A DNA stretch of 64,000 nucleotides from Rachycentron canadum (Eukaryota > Chordata > Actinopteri > Carangiformes > Rachycentridae): the NCBI GenBank assembly GCA_038496675.1, contig CM076651.1, positions 22,307,019 to 22,371,018 of the forward strand. The letters are read 5' to 3'. The notes beneath the pieces were generated by a model. The model was not told where the DNA came from. It made no database searches and saw only the letters and a program-made list of their open reading frames with translations. Of this stretch, positions 11,337 through 23,580 are shown in pieces. How positions within the stretch are numbered: position 1 is the stretch's first letter; every line of letters starts with the position of its first letter. Made by a program: the position numbers and the translations under genes.

Positions 11337-14300
11337 GTAATAGACTACCATTCATCCATCCTGTCTGTCTCTCTCTTGGTTTGTTTCTTCCTGTACCTCA
11401 AACACAGGTCCAGAGACATAAAATGGAACAGGCCTGGTGTGCTTTCACATAATGAGCCAATTATTATCCAGATCAGGATATGGATTATTTTATAGTCTTT
11501 CCAACAAGTACAAACCAATCTAATCTAATATGATTCCACTGACTGACCCATTCGTTAGTGGAGTAGGTGGTATTGTTCGTGCAGCCTGTGCCTGGTCTGC
11601 ATCTGAAACAGGGGAGTAAGGCAAATGTGACTGTAACTTCAGTCTGCTGGTTTAGAATAATAGGTCTCAGAATAAGTTTCTATCTGGGAAAGAAGCATCT
11701 GCATATTTTCTACCAGTTGAAACTGATTATTTAGGCCAGAGATAAAGTCTATTCAACTTAAATGGTAATTTATGTGTTTGCGTCACTGTTGTAATTCAAA
11801 AGACTTCAGAATGGGCTGATGGCAGGTTTTAATCTGATCATCAACTTAACCTCATACAGAGCAGGTTAGCCCTGCAGCATAGTTACCATGATGATCTGCC
11901 TGGGTTGAAAGTGATCCACTTTAGTGGTAGTAGAAAACCTGAGTTAAGTTAAAAAATATCTGGAAAACTCACTAATCTCGCTTTGTGGTATAATGTGCTG
12001 ATCAAAAGTTAAGAGTCATCCCTTCATCTTAATGTTCAGATGTTAAGCAGTCGCTTCTTAGACCTGTATGATGAGATTTATTTGTATTGTTTTACAAGAC
12101 GTCATATTATTGTGATGCTTTACAGACTAAATTCTATATGTACCCATTGAATCCAACTACTGTAATATTCGCCCACATATACATTATGCTAAAGACTGCC
12201 ATCTCAGCCAGGGAAACTGTCCTTAGTCAGTGTTTTGACAGTTCCACACTGTCCCAGTGGTGCTGGCAAAAGTACTGTAAAGCTCTAACAACAGCTGTTA
12301 GGTGTTCAGCAGTGGGGTGGGGGCTGCATTCCTCATGCATTTCTCACTCCCTAACATTTTGGCTGGTATCTTTGTTTCCCACCACTTTCAAGCCCACTAC
12401 TCATTGAAAAATTCACAGCAGATCACATAAGAGTCTGGGCTGTCTCGTGGGAGCTTTAATGCACAACAGCGACATGGATCAATCAAGACCCAGAAAAACA
12501 AGAGAGTAAGAAACTTGCATAGCATGGAAACCAGTTCAGACATACCTGCAGTCATCAGAAGTACTACTTACTTAATATTCACTGACATATTTCAGTCAAA
12601 TATTAGAAAGGGAACAGTTAATGTACATTTGACAACTCAGTTTATTTCTTAAATATTGCACTGGGAATCAACTGGGGCTCTCCCAATTTAGGGGCCACAG
12701 CCCCTACTGCTCCTATTACTACTGAGACCTCTAACTTTAATCTTCCACATCTGTTCCAGCCGATGGTACCTCTCGATCTTTTCTGTGATGTTAATGTCAG
12801 CTGGGATTGTCACATCTACGACAACTGCCCTTCTTTGGGTCATTGTCAACCACCACTATATCTAGTTGGTTAGCCAGCAGCTGTTTGCCAGTCTGGAACT
12901 TGAAATACTACAGTCCCACCAACTCAGCTCTGTTGTTCTCAACCACTTTAAGTGGTATGTCTTGGGGACTTGGGGACTTGGGGACTTCTAATCCATACTC
13001 TGCACAGATGTTCCTGTGTTCTATCCCAGTCACTATCAGTGTATGCTGTACCAGCTTGCACCTTTCATCTTGATACTATATTCCAGACTGTCTCAGAGGC
13101 ATCTTTATACCACCTGCACCTTACAGGAGGAAACCAAAGATTGTCAAGGATTGGTACTGGGACCATTCCTCTTTACAAACTACACCATCTCCTTGGGTCC
13201 ACTTATCCACTTGCATGGCTTCTCACATCACTGCTATGCAGAAGACACCAAACTAAACACGTCGTTCCTGCCAGACAACCTCAACATCTCTGCACAAATT
13301 TTGATCTGTCTGACTGACATATCTGCATGGATAAATGGATGCCACCTTCAGCTAAACCTCTCCAAGACTGAATGACTTCTCATGGCTAAATCATACTCAA
13401 GTTGCTAATGCTTGCTTTCAGAGTGACGTCTGGCTCTACACCCATCTACTTGAACACAATCATAAAGGCTTATATTCCTTCTCAGCCTGCATTTCTCAAG
13501 GAATTGACAGTTGTCAGTTTGTAAATTGCTTTGGATAAAAAAAGGAATATAATTGCATAAATAGACACAGGCAGCCAGACTTCACAAACTCTTTAAAGAT
13601 AGGGAGTCACCACTGTTTCTCTAGCTGGTTTACAATGCTGGTAAATCTGATTTATGTTTTTGTACTGATGGTTTCTGTAAAATGAACTGGACAGTTGAAT
13701 TGTGAAAAATCTATCTGACCTGAGGTTGTATAGGTTTAAGAGGCACAGGAGAAGCTCATTCTTTGTTTGGGTAGGGGAACATAGTGACAGGAGGGTGTGC
13801 CTATTTCATATTACATCATCTAATTGTCCTGTTTAATAGTGTAACCTGTAACAATTACCTCCCATAGATAAACATTTAATTGAATCTCCAAATTGAGGAA
13901 CTAATAAGTGTGTCTTGTATCTGTAAAATACCAGGCATCTTTCTTACTAGTAAATATAATGAATGAATAGAAACGACCAAGAAGCTTGTACCATTGTACC
14001 AAAGTGGTACAAGTCTACTTGACTTAATTTTTTTCTTATTATGCCACTTTTGATTTCTACTCCAGGTTGAAGCTATACATTTAATTTCACTGCAATTATC
14101 ATTAATATTCTTACTGTCATTGTTTTATTTTTTTTTTTATTTATAGTGTATATGGGTAATTTCAACTGTAAATGTATCTCCTAGAAAGTGCTGTAGAAGA
14201 AATAATCTTACTAACACAACAGGATAAGTGCTAACACTAGTGATTTTGTTACCAATTGAGAGTGCCATTATACATTGGGGCAATTTAGGGTTCAGTAGCC

Positions 14301-17300
14301 TATCATGCTTGAGCACAGGAGGACTGGATAAGCTGACAATCAAAATACCAACCTACCCATTTAGTGGACAACCCTCCAGAGCCACAGTTGCACCATAATA
14401 CTTCACTGAAGAAATGGGCTACCTTTCTGAAAATTTCAAAGCTTTTCAACTAAAAGCACTCAGAGCGGCCACACAAAAACAGGTGGAGCATTATGAAAAA
14501 AGATAATGGTGCCCAGAAAAATTATATATGGATAAACATGTTTACTTAGGTAAGGGTACTAATATTACACTGCAGTTACATCCTCTGCCTCTGGGAGAGG
14601 TAAGGAAACAATAGACAAACTTTGGGCACAGTCCCTGTGCAGTACTCCTCATAGAAGAGGAGAAGTGTGTGGACCTGTTCCTGGTCATGGAAACGGAACA
14701 AATGTTGAGGTGATGTTAGCAATAGTAAAGCTTGAACTAGCTGTTGGAGACCTATGTCAAAGTACAAACTACACAACTTTAATTAAAGTTAAAACCTAAT
14801 TTTAAAACTCTTCTGCTACATTTAATCCTGCCATTCATAACACTGACATGGGTCAAAAAGTAAGACCAGAGATCACAGTAATTTGTGCAACTGTGCAGAT
14901 TAGACAATCTGCTTCCTGTTCAGACTGGCACACTCAGGGTAGTCATGGAATGTGTATGCAGGTGTGTTTCTCATCATTCTTTCCGATACAGAGATAAAAC
15001 ACTCGCTGGGACAGAGATCAATTTAGTTTGACTAATTTCATACTGTTTTACAACAAAAATATACAACAGCATGGGTTGTATTGACAGGTATCACCATGAT
15101 TCTTTTATAATTCTCCCTGGAACAGTTCAAAATTACCAGGTGTGTCGGAGCCTCAGGTGTATGAGGATGAACACCATTCTTCATTAAGATTATTTAGGAG
15201 TTTCATCCATGTGATTACCATGTTTAGAATTTAACTTGTTGTTCTGGTAGACAACTGTTCATCAGTTATGTTGGATGGTACTGAACTTATGTCAATATGT
15301 TATGTCAACAAGTCTAAACAACGGAAGCAAACGAGAGGCATGTCAAAGCATTAGGTTTTGTTGTTAAACAGAGGGAAGAGGGAACAGAGGTGTGTGTATG
15401 TGTGTGTCCGTGTGTGTCTGTGTGTATGTGGACTTTGCAGTAAGATTTGAAATCAATCTGAGAGTGAGTGACCTCAGACTTCAGTGCTGTGAACTTCATC
15501 CTGGGCATTAGCTCCCTATCACCACACACAGTGGTGATTTTCTGTGTCTCCTCCATCCATTTGTGAGTTGCAGAAGGAGTTGTAAAAGTACCTCAGGGCA
15601 GCAGCACCTGTTCTAATTATTAGAGTCTCCTGTACAGAAATAGGACTCCAAATGATTTTCTTCACTTGAAAGGCAAATTTTCATTTGCTCCAAATGAAAA
15701 AGGCAGTTTCTGGAGAAAGTGAGTGTGTGCAGAGCTGGAGGCAATACATAGATTCCTGCTACCACTCTGGATGTGTGCTTTGTGCATGTGGTGTGTGTGT
15801 GCTTGTGTGTTTGCATGTATTAACTCATGAGTAGTATTGTATGGATGGATTCAAATGGTGCAAATGATAAAAATGCAGTTACCTGTGTCTCCTAATGTGG
15901 AGTGTGTGAGGAGCACACAGTGGAGCAGAGGCAGATCCATGCTTTGAGGGTTTTTGACAGGCTGGGACTTGCTCTGAGCCTCTGACTTTTACTTGGCTTT
16001 AATTAAGAACTTGGAAATTAGTACCCTACTGAGCTGAAAATGAGCACAGTTTAGCTTTTGGCAATACACACCTTTGTCGTTTCACAATCTGCCTGATTTG
16101 GCTCACATTTCTGGAGTAGGGAGTAGGCGTGTGTGTGCTTTTCTTTTTAAAGCTTTCTGAAATTACACCACAGCTCTGGACAGCCAGTGATCATACAGAT
16201 ATTTGTCTGTTTAAATGGTTTTTGCATCATGCAGGTAGGCTACTATGTCTCCATGACCAGTGAAGTAACTCACCTCTGTAAAATCACGCTACTTCAACTT
16301 GTGCTGCATGCATGGGCAATCAAAAGAGGTACTATACAGATGGAAACACTGACGGTGAAACTACCTGCTGAATTTTTGCATGTAACAATCAGAAGAATCT
16401 TCAGGTTTATCAGAATGGAGTCAGTCAAGGTGAGAGGGTTCATGCTTTATGTAATGATACAGAATTGTTACTTCTTCTTGTGTTAGACTCAAGGGTCCTG
16501 CAGTAAAACTATATTTAATAAAGAAGCCAACATATATTTTTCATCTGAATGCACCACGTCCACAGACTATGCTCTCATCTTGGTTGGCATAATTTCTACT
16601 ACTATAAGATCTACTAGATATTTATTGAACTTTAAAAATAACCTCTGAACCAGAAGTAAAGCTCTGAGTTGGTGTGGCCGGTGCTGTGATCAGTGATGTG
16701 TGAAGCATTTAGCTGTGGGTTGTTGACACCTCCTCTTCCTCCTCTTTGGCTTCTATTCATCCTATTGAGGCTGCTTTCAGCAATGTGCAGTCAATGAGAA
16801 ACAATGCATGATTAATCACACACACTTTTTCCATTTACATATAATAAAACCCACAAACCCTCCACTGATATACCATTTACTTCGTCTCCCATGCTGAAGA
16901 TCAATTGTATGTCTTTGCTGACATGTCAGTTTCCTGATTTGAGCTCTTCTGATGCAGTAAGACTGTAAGACTAAAAATCAAGAGGATTTAATGGCAAGTT
17001 GGTTTTAATGGTGTCAGGACACTGACATCACTTCTGGGTGTGTTTAGGGTGCAACAGAACATACAACTAAATCAATCACAGCCATTAGTGGTGCTGCTTA
17101 CATGTTAGAAGTATGTGTGCTAGCTGAACACTTTTCACCACACACCAGGTCTATAGCTGTGTGTGCTGGGCCACATCCTTCAGAGGATGTATTGGAAGAC
17201 CAATTACAGCTCAGTGGCATGACTAGACTATCTATAAGGCTCTTTGAAATGCATCCTTTGCTCCATCCTTTCCTGGGAAACAAAGGTTCCAACAGTTGGA

Positions 17301-19640
17301 CCAACCTTTCCCAAGACTTATTGCGTGCTTTCAATGACAAATAATATGGCAGCAATCACCACAGACAGTGGTGATTACTGGGTTTCAGCCTAGTACAACA
17401 GCTAATGTTGCAACTGTTAAAACCTTAAAACCACTTTTAAAAAATAAATTATGTGCTGTTAACATTGCTAGAAAACAGGAGGTTGCCAAGCCAAAATCCT
17501 CTGTGGGACAAACCATCTCATAACCTTCCCTTTCTACAATTGCAATGCATTTATAGACTGGATTGGAAACAGCTCATTAAACTGAATTTCACATCTATTA
17601 ACAAAATTGTCCGAAAAAAGCAGCTACTCACAGTGACAGAGACCACTCTGACATTGTTGAATGGCTGATAACTTTTTGGGTTTTTTTTCAGGTGTGGTTC
17701 AGCAATCGAAGAGCCCGGTGGCGAAAACAAGCAGGAGCCAATCAGCTAGCAGCATTTAACCACCTGTTGCCAGGTGGATTTCCGCCAACAGGGATGCCCA
17801 CACTTCCTACATACCAGCTGCCAGAGTCCAGCTACCCAACCAATACCCTGTCCCAAGGTAGAACAGATCACACACTCTCTCTGATAATAACTATTTGCGA
17901 GTGCTAACACCCAGGGTTTTTTTCTCTCAGTTATCAATTATGTGTTTATTTGAACTCTGTAACATGACATTCTTCCGTATGATGACATACGATTTCATAC
18001 CCTCCTTGCATTTGTCAGGTAGAGCTTGTTCTATGTGACATTGTCATTCTATCTTAGGGTGTGGCAAAGTCCTCATGAGCATCAGTGATAAGGAGTTTCT
18101 GAAGATATCTTCCTCAGGAGTTAGATTCTTCTTCCTTCTAGGCCTCAAAAACAGACTGGCATTTGTACTTTTATTGATTTTGTCCAGACCAGGAGAAAAA
18201 ATTTAGGGATCTCCTGATCAAATGTTCAGGGTCCCATGCTGATCCAGACTAATATTGTGTATCTGCTGATACTGGGTCGGATCTGACATGGAGAGCAGAG
18301 ATCTGAGCTGATTTGTGTCTGGCACACTGAAATAACAGCTGTAACTTTATTTTTACAAGCTATTTAATCCAAATACACAAGCTTTTGGTTCAAAACTAAT
18401 AAACTAATCACCTTAAATTATTGATTTGATAGGAATTTTACCTGGGTCAGACTCCCAAGAAAATAGAGTTCCTCCACAAGCAATTCCGTAAGCTGCACTC
18501 TGTACCTGAGAGCACCCATAGTTTCTTACTTGCTGCTTCCGCTCTTCTTATTAGTAGAGGGATTAACGCATGTTTCTTGTTGGTAATGATAGAACACCGT
18601 GGGAGCTTCCTGCTTGAATTTTGGAAATCTCCCCTTATGTTTTCTATGTCCTCCACAGCTCCCCCATACTGTGTGACTTGAACACAGTGCAAATTACATT
18701 ATCCCTGAAAGTCCCATAAGAACATAAGAACTTCAGTGAATGTGTAAATTTTCAACCCAACCCAACAGATGTTCCCAAAGTCGACTTGCATTCAGGTCAT
18801 GGTTCCACGATTACGAAATGATTTGTATCATTTTTACAGATGTGTTACCACCCAGAACTGTTAACAATCAGCAGATTAGTTTAATTTAACTTATTTTGAA
18901 ATCACAACTGGCTACAGTGCTGTAGCAGGCAAGTTTGCAGTCAGACCACAGACCAGGACCAGACCACCTTTTCAAACAGTCTCAGTCATGTTGTGTTGAC
19001 TGTGAACCAGCATTCACCAGATAGGTCAACCACACTAACCAAGAACAGGCATCAGAGTCTTTTTAATCTGGTCTCTGCTTCACACACATACATCCAGACC
19101 ATATTGAAAGTTATGGGACACTAAGACCCACTGTCACATGTCCTGGGGCAGCTAACGCTAGCAGTGAAGTTGAAAGGTAGCTTGTTTGCAGCTGTCCACC
19201 GCCCTACTGCTCACCTAAAAAATACACAGAAAAATACACCACTACATCCAGGATGAGTGTTGTTCAATTAACACACAGACTGGTTGCAAGGGGACACAGC
19301 TGGTCTGGCTCACGTTCTATTTCTATGTGGAGACAGTATAAGAATAATATGTGTGTTATTGCACCAAACACCAGACTGGGATACATGGATTTGTTAATGG
19401 TGCTGAGCTACAGTGTGTGCTGCTGTGTTCTGCTCTGTAGATAGTGGTGGCACAGTTCACCGTCCCCAGCCCTTACCTCCGTCCACCATGCACCAGAGTG
19501 GTCTGTCCAACACTGACAGCAGTTCCACCTATGGTCTGGCCTCCAACCGCCACAGCTTCTCCAGCTACTCTGACACGTTCATGAGCTCTGCAGCACCAAG
19601 CAACCACGTCAACCCCGTTGGCAACGGACTCGCTCCACAG
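11137..19640 (+). CDS. pax7: Pax7 paired-box transcription factor, three internal exons (partial gene)
   Basis: Pax7 is a nuclear DNA-binding factor that specifies neural crest, dorsal neural tube and muscle satellite cells. Three exons are visible: 11137-11336, 17692-17857 and 19441-19640. All have AG acceptors and GT donors and their phases join without a break. Together they encode the acidic stretch before the homeodomain, a complete 60-residue homeodomain split between residues 46 and 47, and the start of the Ser/Thr/Pro-rich transactivation region. Ser at homeodomain position 50 (WFSNRRARW) is the paired-class hallmark. Pax7 is preferred over Pax3 because the sequence reads LEKAF, AQRTKL and LAAFNHLLPGG where Pax3, from memory, has LERAF, AQRAKL and LMAFNHLIPGG. 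The paired-domain exons lie upstream of the window. The C-terminal exons expected after 19640 were not found. Teleosts often have pax7a and pax7b; which copy this is cannot be told. Confidence 0.93.
11337..12659. other. pax7 intron, no feature seen
   Basis: Part of the 6.4-kb intron that splits the homeodomain codons. No repeat or gene is recognised here. Confidence 0.6.
12660..12956 (-). mobile_element. LINE ORF2 C-terminal fragment, decayed
   Basis: On the minus strand, broken frames read LANQLDIVVVDN and a KVRGL...SRGCGP-like stretch, matching the conserved tail of a fish LINE ORF2 that normally reads like DIVVVDK...VKATVVPVVIGALGAVTPKLG. A better preserved fragment of the same family lies at 22441. 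Several stops show it is dead. Confidence 0.5.
12961..12987. repeat. Short (CTTGGGGA)n tandem repeat
   Basis: Three consecutive 8-bp units at the junction between two LINE fragments. Confidence 0.9.
13068..13560 (+). mobile_element. LINE reverse-transcriptase fragment, decayed (L2/Rex1-like)
   Basis: The + strand encodes QGLVLGPFLFTNYTISLG, then a reverse-transcriptase catalytic box read as CYAEDT at about 13232 (YADD in active elements), then DISAWINGCHLQLNLSKTE followed by a stop. Order and spacing are those of RT motifs 4 to 6 of fish L2/Rex1-type LINEs. The YADD-to-YAED change and the stops mean no activity. Confidence 0.7.
13561..17691. other. Remainder of the homeodomain-splitting pax7 intron
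   Basis: No gene is seen. There are short GT-rich tracts near 15390-15430 and 15790-15812. A stretch at about 15930-16170 with ctttaattaagaac and higher complexity could be regulatory, but nothing proves it. An open frame at 17102-17344 has no splice support. Confidence 0.5.
17692..17857 (+). CDS. pax7: pax7 exon (homologous to human exon 6): recognition-helix end and linker
   Basis: The acceptor follows a T-tract (ttttttttcag) and the donor is caag|gtagaa. The exon has 166 nt: 55 codons plus one base that combines with AT of the next exon to give Asp. It begins VWFSNRRARWRKQAGANQLA, which ends the homeodomain recognition helix, and continues into a Pro-rich linker (PGGFPPTGMPTLPTYQLP) typical of Pax3/7. 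Confidence 0.95.
17858..19100. other. pax7 intron between the linker exon and the transactivation exon
   Basis: No gene or clear repeat before the first copy of the 94-bp direct repeat. Confidence 0.5.
19101..19194 (+). repeat. 94-bp direct repeat, copy A (upstream of pax7 exon)
   Basis: Identical base for base to 19988-20081. It begins atattgaaagttatgggaca and ends gtagcttgtttgcagctg. The sequence flanking each copy differs, so the identity stops sharply at both ends. Confidence 0.95.
19441..19640 (+). CDS. pax7: pax7 exon (homologous to human exon 7): transactivation region
   Basis: The acceptor is ctctgtag and the donor is ccacag|gtaaga. The exon has 200 nt and ends in phase 0. It encodes DSGGTVHRPQPLPPSTMHQS, followed by a Ser-rich stretch with RHSFSSYSDTF and ending GNGLAPQ, colinear with the corresponding PAX7 segment. 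If the donor is not used, translation would stop after only two more residues (VR, then stop). The exon is bracketed by two identical 94-bp repeats. Confidence 0.94.
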
Positions 19641-19987
19641 GTAAGATAACCCGACTAAAGCAATATGTGTCCATGAGGACATGCACTCATCAACTCCTGG
19701 TAATATCTACTCAGTTAAGAATCAGGTAGATAGAACTGAACATTAGCCTCATGTCTCACTGTAATCCCAATGCGAATGGTTGAGGCCTGCATTCTTCCCT
19801 GTGATTGTCGTGGTTGTGGAGCACCTGGGAGGAGCCACTGTACCAGCAAAATGCTGTTATTGGAATGAAAAAGGTATGCAGCTAAATGTGGCAAGCCAGT
19901 GATACTATTGGGAGTGAGATGCCTTAAAGGGAATTTATTTCAAGGTTTGATGTTGCAAGAAAGGAGGATGTGGTAAGATAGTGTCTA

Positions 19988-20081
19988 ATATTGAAAGTTA
20001 TGGGACACTAAGACCCACTGTCACATGTCCTGGGGCAGCTAACGCTAGCAGTGAAGTTGAAAGGTAGCTTGTTTGCAGCTG
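19988..20081 (+). repeat. 94-bp direct repeat, copy B (downstream of pax7 exon)
   Basis: Perfect copy of 19101-19194 in the same orientation, 887 bp farther on. The pax7 exon 19441-19640 lies between the two copies. Confidence 0.95.
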
Positions 20082-20949
20082 CAAGCCAGACTGAGTTGTT
20101 AAGGGAACTATATTCCAAAGGAAGAATTATGTTTTTTTTTATTAATGAAGCAATAGCAAACACGTCATGTTGGCAAGAAAAAATTCTGTGTAATTTTCAA
20201 AAATTCTAAATTCTCATTATAATTCTATACTAGCAGGCATGTTACATATACTGTATATCATAAAATCACTTAAGCCTTTTTTCCACTGAGGGCCACGGCT
20301 ACACTGCAATCTGGCCTGCAAGAGTGAGCATACAATCACCAGTCGAAGCTCACATGGAGGCTGAGAACCTGCACAGCTAACAGCTCTAGCTTTCACTTTA
20401 TTATTATTATTTTACATTATTTAAATGTACCAGCTTTCTCTATGTCGGTGCTCCAGCCTGGCTCCCTCCATTAACAATTTTCTAGCGCTGCCCCTGCCAG
20501 TGAGGCCGTTTAGTTTGACATGTTTGTTGGTTAAGGTGGGCTTTCCAGCTGGACAAGACGATCCAGTCCCCTTATGTGTAGACACTGGGTCATGCTAAAT
20601 TTCAAGGGGGCTGGACATAGGAAGAGGTGGCCAGCCTTCCCCAGAGGAGGAATATAGCCTGTTGTTGTCTCCAGCCACACAGTGTTTGGGGCATGTGTGA
20701 AGTCACCACGTTAGATGTGGTTGGTGACTAAAATGTCATTAAATCCTATATATGTAATTACTGCAGTGTTCTGAAACACCAAAACCAATAAACAGTCTAC
20801 TGTTTATTGGTTAGTAGGGTGACTACCTCTTCAATAAGCAATATGCAATAAGTAATTCATCACAATTTTACGTTTTAACAGCTTTGGTGTTGGACATGAT
20901 ATCACTGAATTTATCAATAATTTTAGAGACCAGTACTTGATGAGTCTTT
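20082..20949. other. Non-coding, no exon found
   Basis: Searched by eye for the Pax7 C-terminal exons (expected motifs such as YCPPTYS and YQYGQYGQ) and none was seen. The sequence is AT-rich with no recognised repeat. Confidence 0.5.
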
Positions 20950-21174
20950 GTTTCCTGTGGCTCAGAAGATAGAACAGGTTTGTCCAGTAATCAGAAGGTT
21001 GATCATTCCTGGCTCCTCTAGTCCACATTTCAACGTGGGTAGGATACTGAACCCCACAGTGAGCTCTGTTCACACAATGATGAATGATGTGTGAGTGAGT
21101 GATGATAAAAGAGGCTTCCACTGTAAAGTACTTTGAATGGTTGATAAGAAGAGCTCTATATAAATGCATTTACC
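20950..21174 (+). mobile_element. tRNA-derived SINE, fish type
   Basis: The head has a degenerate pol III A box (gtggctcagaagatagaac) and B box (ggttgatcattcct). The body reads aggatactgaaccccaca, and the tail contains gtactttgaatggttgat and gagctctatataaatgca. This layout matches the AFC-type SINE of spiny-rayed and cichlid-like fishes. It is several percent diverged, so an old insertion. Boundaries are approximate. Confidence 0.7.
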
Positions 21175-21894
21175 AGATCTCTACAACAGGCGATGAGTAT
21201 ACAGTTATTGTGACCTGTGGGTGATAGTAGCCACAAACAGGATTAAAGTAAATTTGAAGTGTGGGCTGGTGTCATTGCCTCTGTGCCTTAGTGATGTTTA
21301 GGATCTCTTCAGTTCATTAACTTAAATTATCTCTGGATCATTTGTGTCCAGAACAACAGTCTGTAAATGTGCTATGGTTTTTCAAGTTATTAAGAAGATT
21401 TGACATTTAGTCACTGAGTGCTTCGTTAACTGCACATTGCTAACAGCTGAATTAGAACAATTGAATTCTCTCCCTGTCCCTGAGTCTGTTGGACCCTGTG
21501 GCTCCTTGTGGATTCTGACACAAACCTTTAACCAGAAAGATTTGAAGAACAAATCCTTTCTTCTCTTCAGAGGAGAAAACAGAAAAGAAATAATCTCACT
21601 GACTAATGACTGCAATCAGTAATTTCAGACAGAATCTCATATTCTGAAATGATCAGATGGATCTGTCTGTGCAGGCTGCCCTAACAAACTACAGCTGATA
21701 TCTCAAGACCAATGGACCAAGGAATTACTGTGAATTAAAATGTAAATTGAAGATGAAAATTCACCCTTGACTTTGCAATGTGAAACATATTTGCAACACT
21801 CAAGGTCCACTTCCTTTACAGAACAGACAGGCTCTAAAAATTGGTATAGCAAGAGATGCCAGTGAAAGCTCTGAAAAAAGCTAGTAACTGGACC
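21175..21894. other. Non-coding, nothing recognised
   Basis: No splice-bounded frame and no recognisable repeat. Confidence 0.5.
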
Positions 21895-22400
21895 TTGAAT
21901 TATAGGAGCAGTTTGTGGGTGTGTAGTGTATAATCACATGTGTTGTCTTTGTGAGCTTCGTGTCTACAGAGCAGGTCCCCTTCCACAGAGCCACCATGTT
22001 GCACAGCCATGTTTCTACAGTACCTCAAAATGGACAAATGAAGCACTGACTGTAGAGAGGGCCTTGTCTGATGAATCACATTTGCTTTTACATCATGTGG
22101 GTGACATGGCACCAGGATGCACTAAGGGAAAAAGGCAAGGTGGCAGAGGCAGTGTGATGCTTTGGGCAATGTTCTGTTGAGAAACTTTGGGTCCTGACAT
22201 TAATGTGGATGTTACTTTGACACGTACCACCTATCTAAACATTGTTGCAGACCAAGTACCAACACCTTTATGAAAACACTACTAATTCCCAAATGACAGT
22301 GGCCTCTTTCAGCAGGATAATGTACTCTGCCACACTGCAAAAATGGTTCAAGAATGGTTCAAGGTGTTGACTTGGCCTCCAAATTCCCCAGATCTCAATC
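21895..22400 (+). mobile_element. Tc1-like DNA transposon fragment, transposase decayed
   Basis: Broken + strand frames encode the C-terminal half of a Tc1-family transposase: GGRGSVMLWAMFC, then ETLGPDINVDVTLTRTTYLN, then a QQDN..CHTAK block and VLTWPPNSPDLN. The second catalytic Asp sits in the QQDN block and the expected third acidic residue lies just past the point where homology ends (about 22400). Several stops and frameshifts break it, and no terminal inverted repeats were identified. Confidence 0.8.
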
Positions 22401-22440
22401 TAAATATAATATAAATATAATAAATATAAATATAACAAAT

Positions 22441-22735
22441 TCTCCACTTGCCCCTGTGGTCAGTCTTCTGTATGTTTGGTCCTCTACCAGAGGCCTGGGA
22501 GCTTGAGGGATTTGTGCAGTATATAAGCTGGTCCTAGGACTGCACTCTTCTGGACAGAGATCTCGGACGTGGTTCCTGGAATCTGCTGGATTCCACTCTC
22601 CCAGTTTAGGGGTCACAGCTACGAGTGTTTCGATTACCACAGGGACCACTGTTGCCTTCACTTTCTACATCTTTCTCTCAGCCCTTGGTATTTCTTGATT
22701 CCTTCATGTTCCTTCTTCCTCCCAGCATGCAGGTC
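22441..22735 (-). mobile_element. LINE ORF2 C-terminal fragment
   Basis: The minus strand reads MKATVVPVVIETLVAVTPKL and, after a frame change, a segment with SPRTSLYTAQIPQAPRPLVE, the extreme C-terminus of a fish LINE ORF2 that is also present in a more decayed state at 12660-12956, in the same orientation. Confidence 0.6.
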
Positions 22736-22740
22736 TGTTA

Positions 22741-23580
22741 GTGACTCCCAGTATCTTCAAAAACAGACTGGGAGGCAGAGCCTTCAGTTATCGGGCTCCC
22801 TTACTATGGAACCAACTCTCTCCATGGGTCAGAGAGCCAGACACCCTCACTACATTTAAGACTAGGCTTAAAACCTTCCTCTATGACAGAGCGTTTAGTT
22901 AGGGCCGGTTCAGGTAGCTCTGAACCATTTTTTTATGCTGCTATAGGCTTAGACCGCTGGGGGACACATCAGGTTACATGGAGCTCTCTCCTCTCCTCTC
23001 CTCTCCTCTCCCACACTTTAAATTATCATTTTCATTATCTACTGCACCTTGTTGTTTGGCCTTGGTGTCTCGCTCGCTCTCTATTTGTGTTTCCACAGAT
23101 CCACCGAAGCTCCATCTCTCTCCACCAACTGCCCCTTGCATCACCCCCTTCCCCTTTTACCCCTGCTGTTAAACTGACCTGCCCTTCCCTCCCAGGAACC
23201 AGTCTACCACCCATTACTCCCATTAAGCTGCCTGACTCTCCCTGCCTTCCCTCCCACCAAAAACTGCCTTCATTAACTCCTGCACACCATTTCCATCTGT
23301 GCATATTCTGTATTGTTACCCGTTTTCTTGTCTGTATACAACATCTATTGCACGTCTGCCCGTCCTGGGTGAGGGATCCCTCCTCTGTTGCTCACCATGA
23401 GGTTTCTCTTTTTTTCCCTGTTAAAAGGGTTTTTTGGTTTTGAGTTTTTCCTCAGTCGATGTGAGGGTCTAAGGGCAGAGGATGTTGTTATGATGCTATG
23501 TAAAGCCCTTTGAGACAAACTGTTTGTAAAAATGGGCTATACAAATAAAATTGCCTTGCCTTGCCTTGCCTTGCCTTGCC
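22741..23580 (+). mobile_element. LINE 3' tail, family with (TTGCC)n terminus, copy 2 (longest)
   Basis: At about 22773-22902 the + strand encodes the last residues of a LINE reverse transcriptase, including YRAPLLWNQLSPWVREPDTL and KTRLKTFLYDRAFS followed by a stop. A 3' UTR follows, nearly identical to the copies at 4871, 57240 and 63480, ending in (TTGCC)6 at 23551-23580. It is 5'-truncated. It retains more coding sequence than the other copies, so it is the best one for identifying the parent element. Confidence 0.85.

Noticed and set aside
17102..17344. Exon candidate in the pax7 intron
   Set aside because: An open frame on both strands with no acceptor or donor in phase with the flanking exons, which already join perfectly.
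20950..21174. A functional tRNA gene
   Set aside because: The A and B boxes are degenerate and are followed by a SINE body and tail; it cannot fold as a tRNA.
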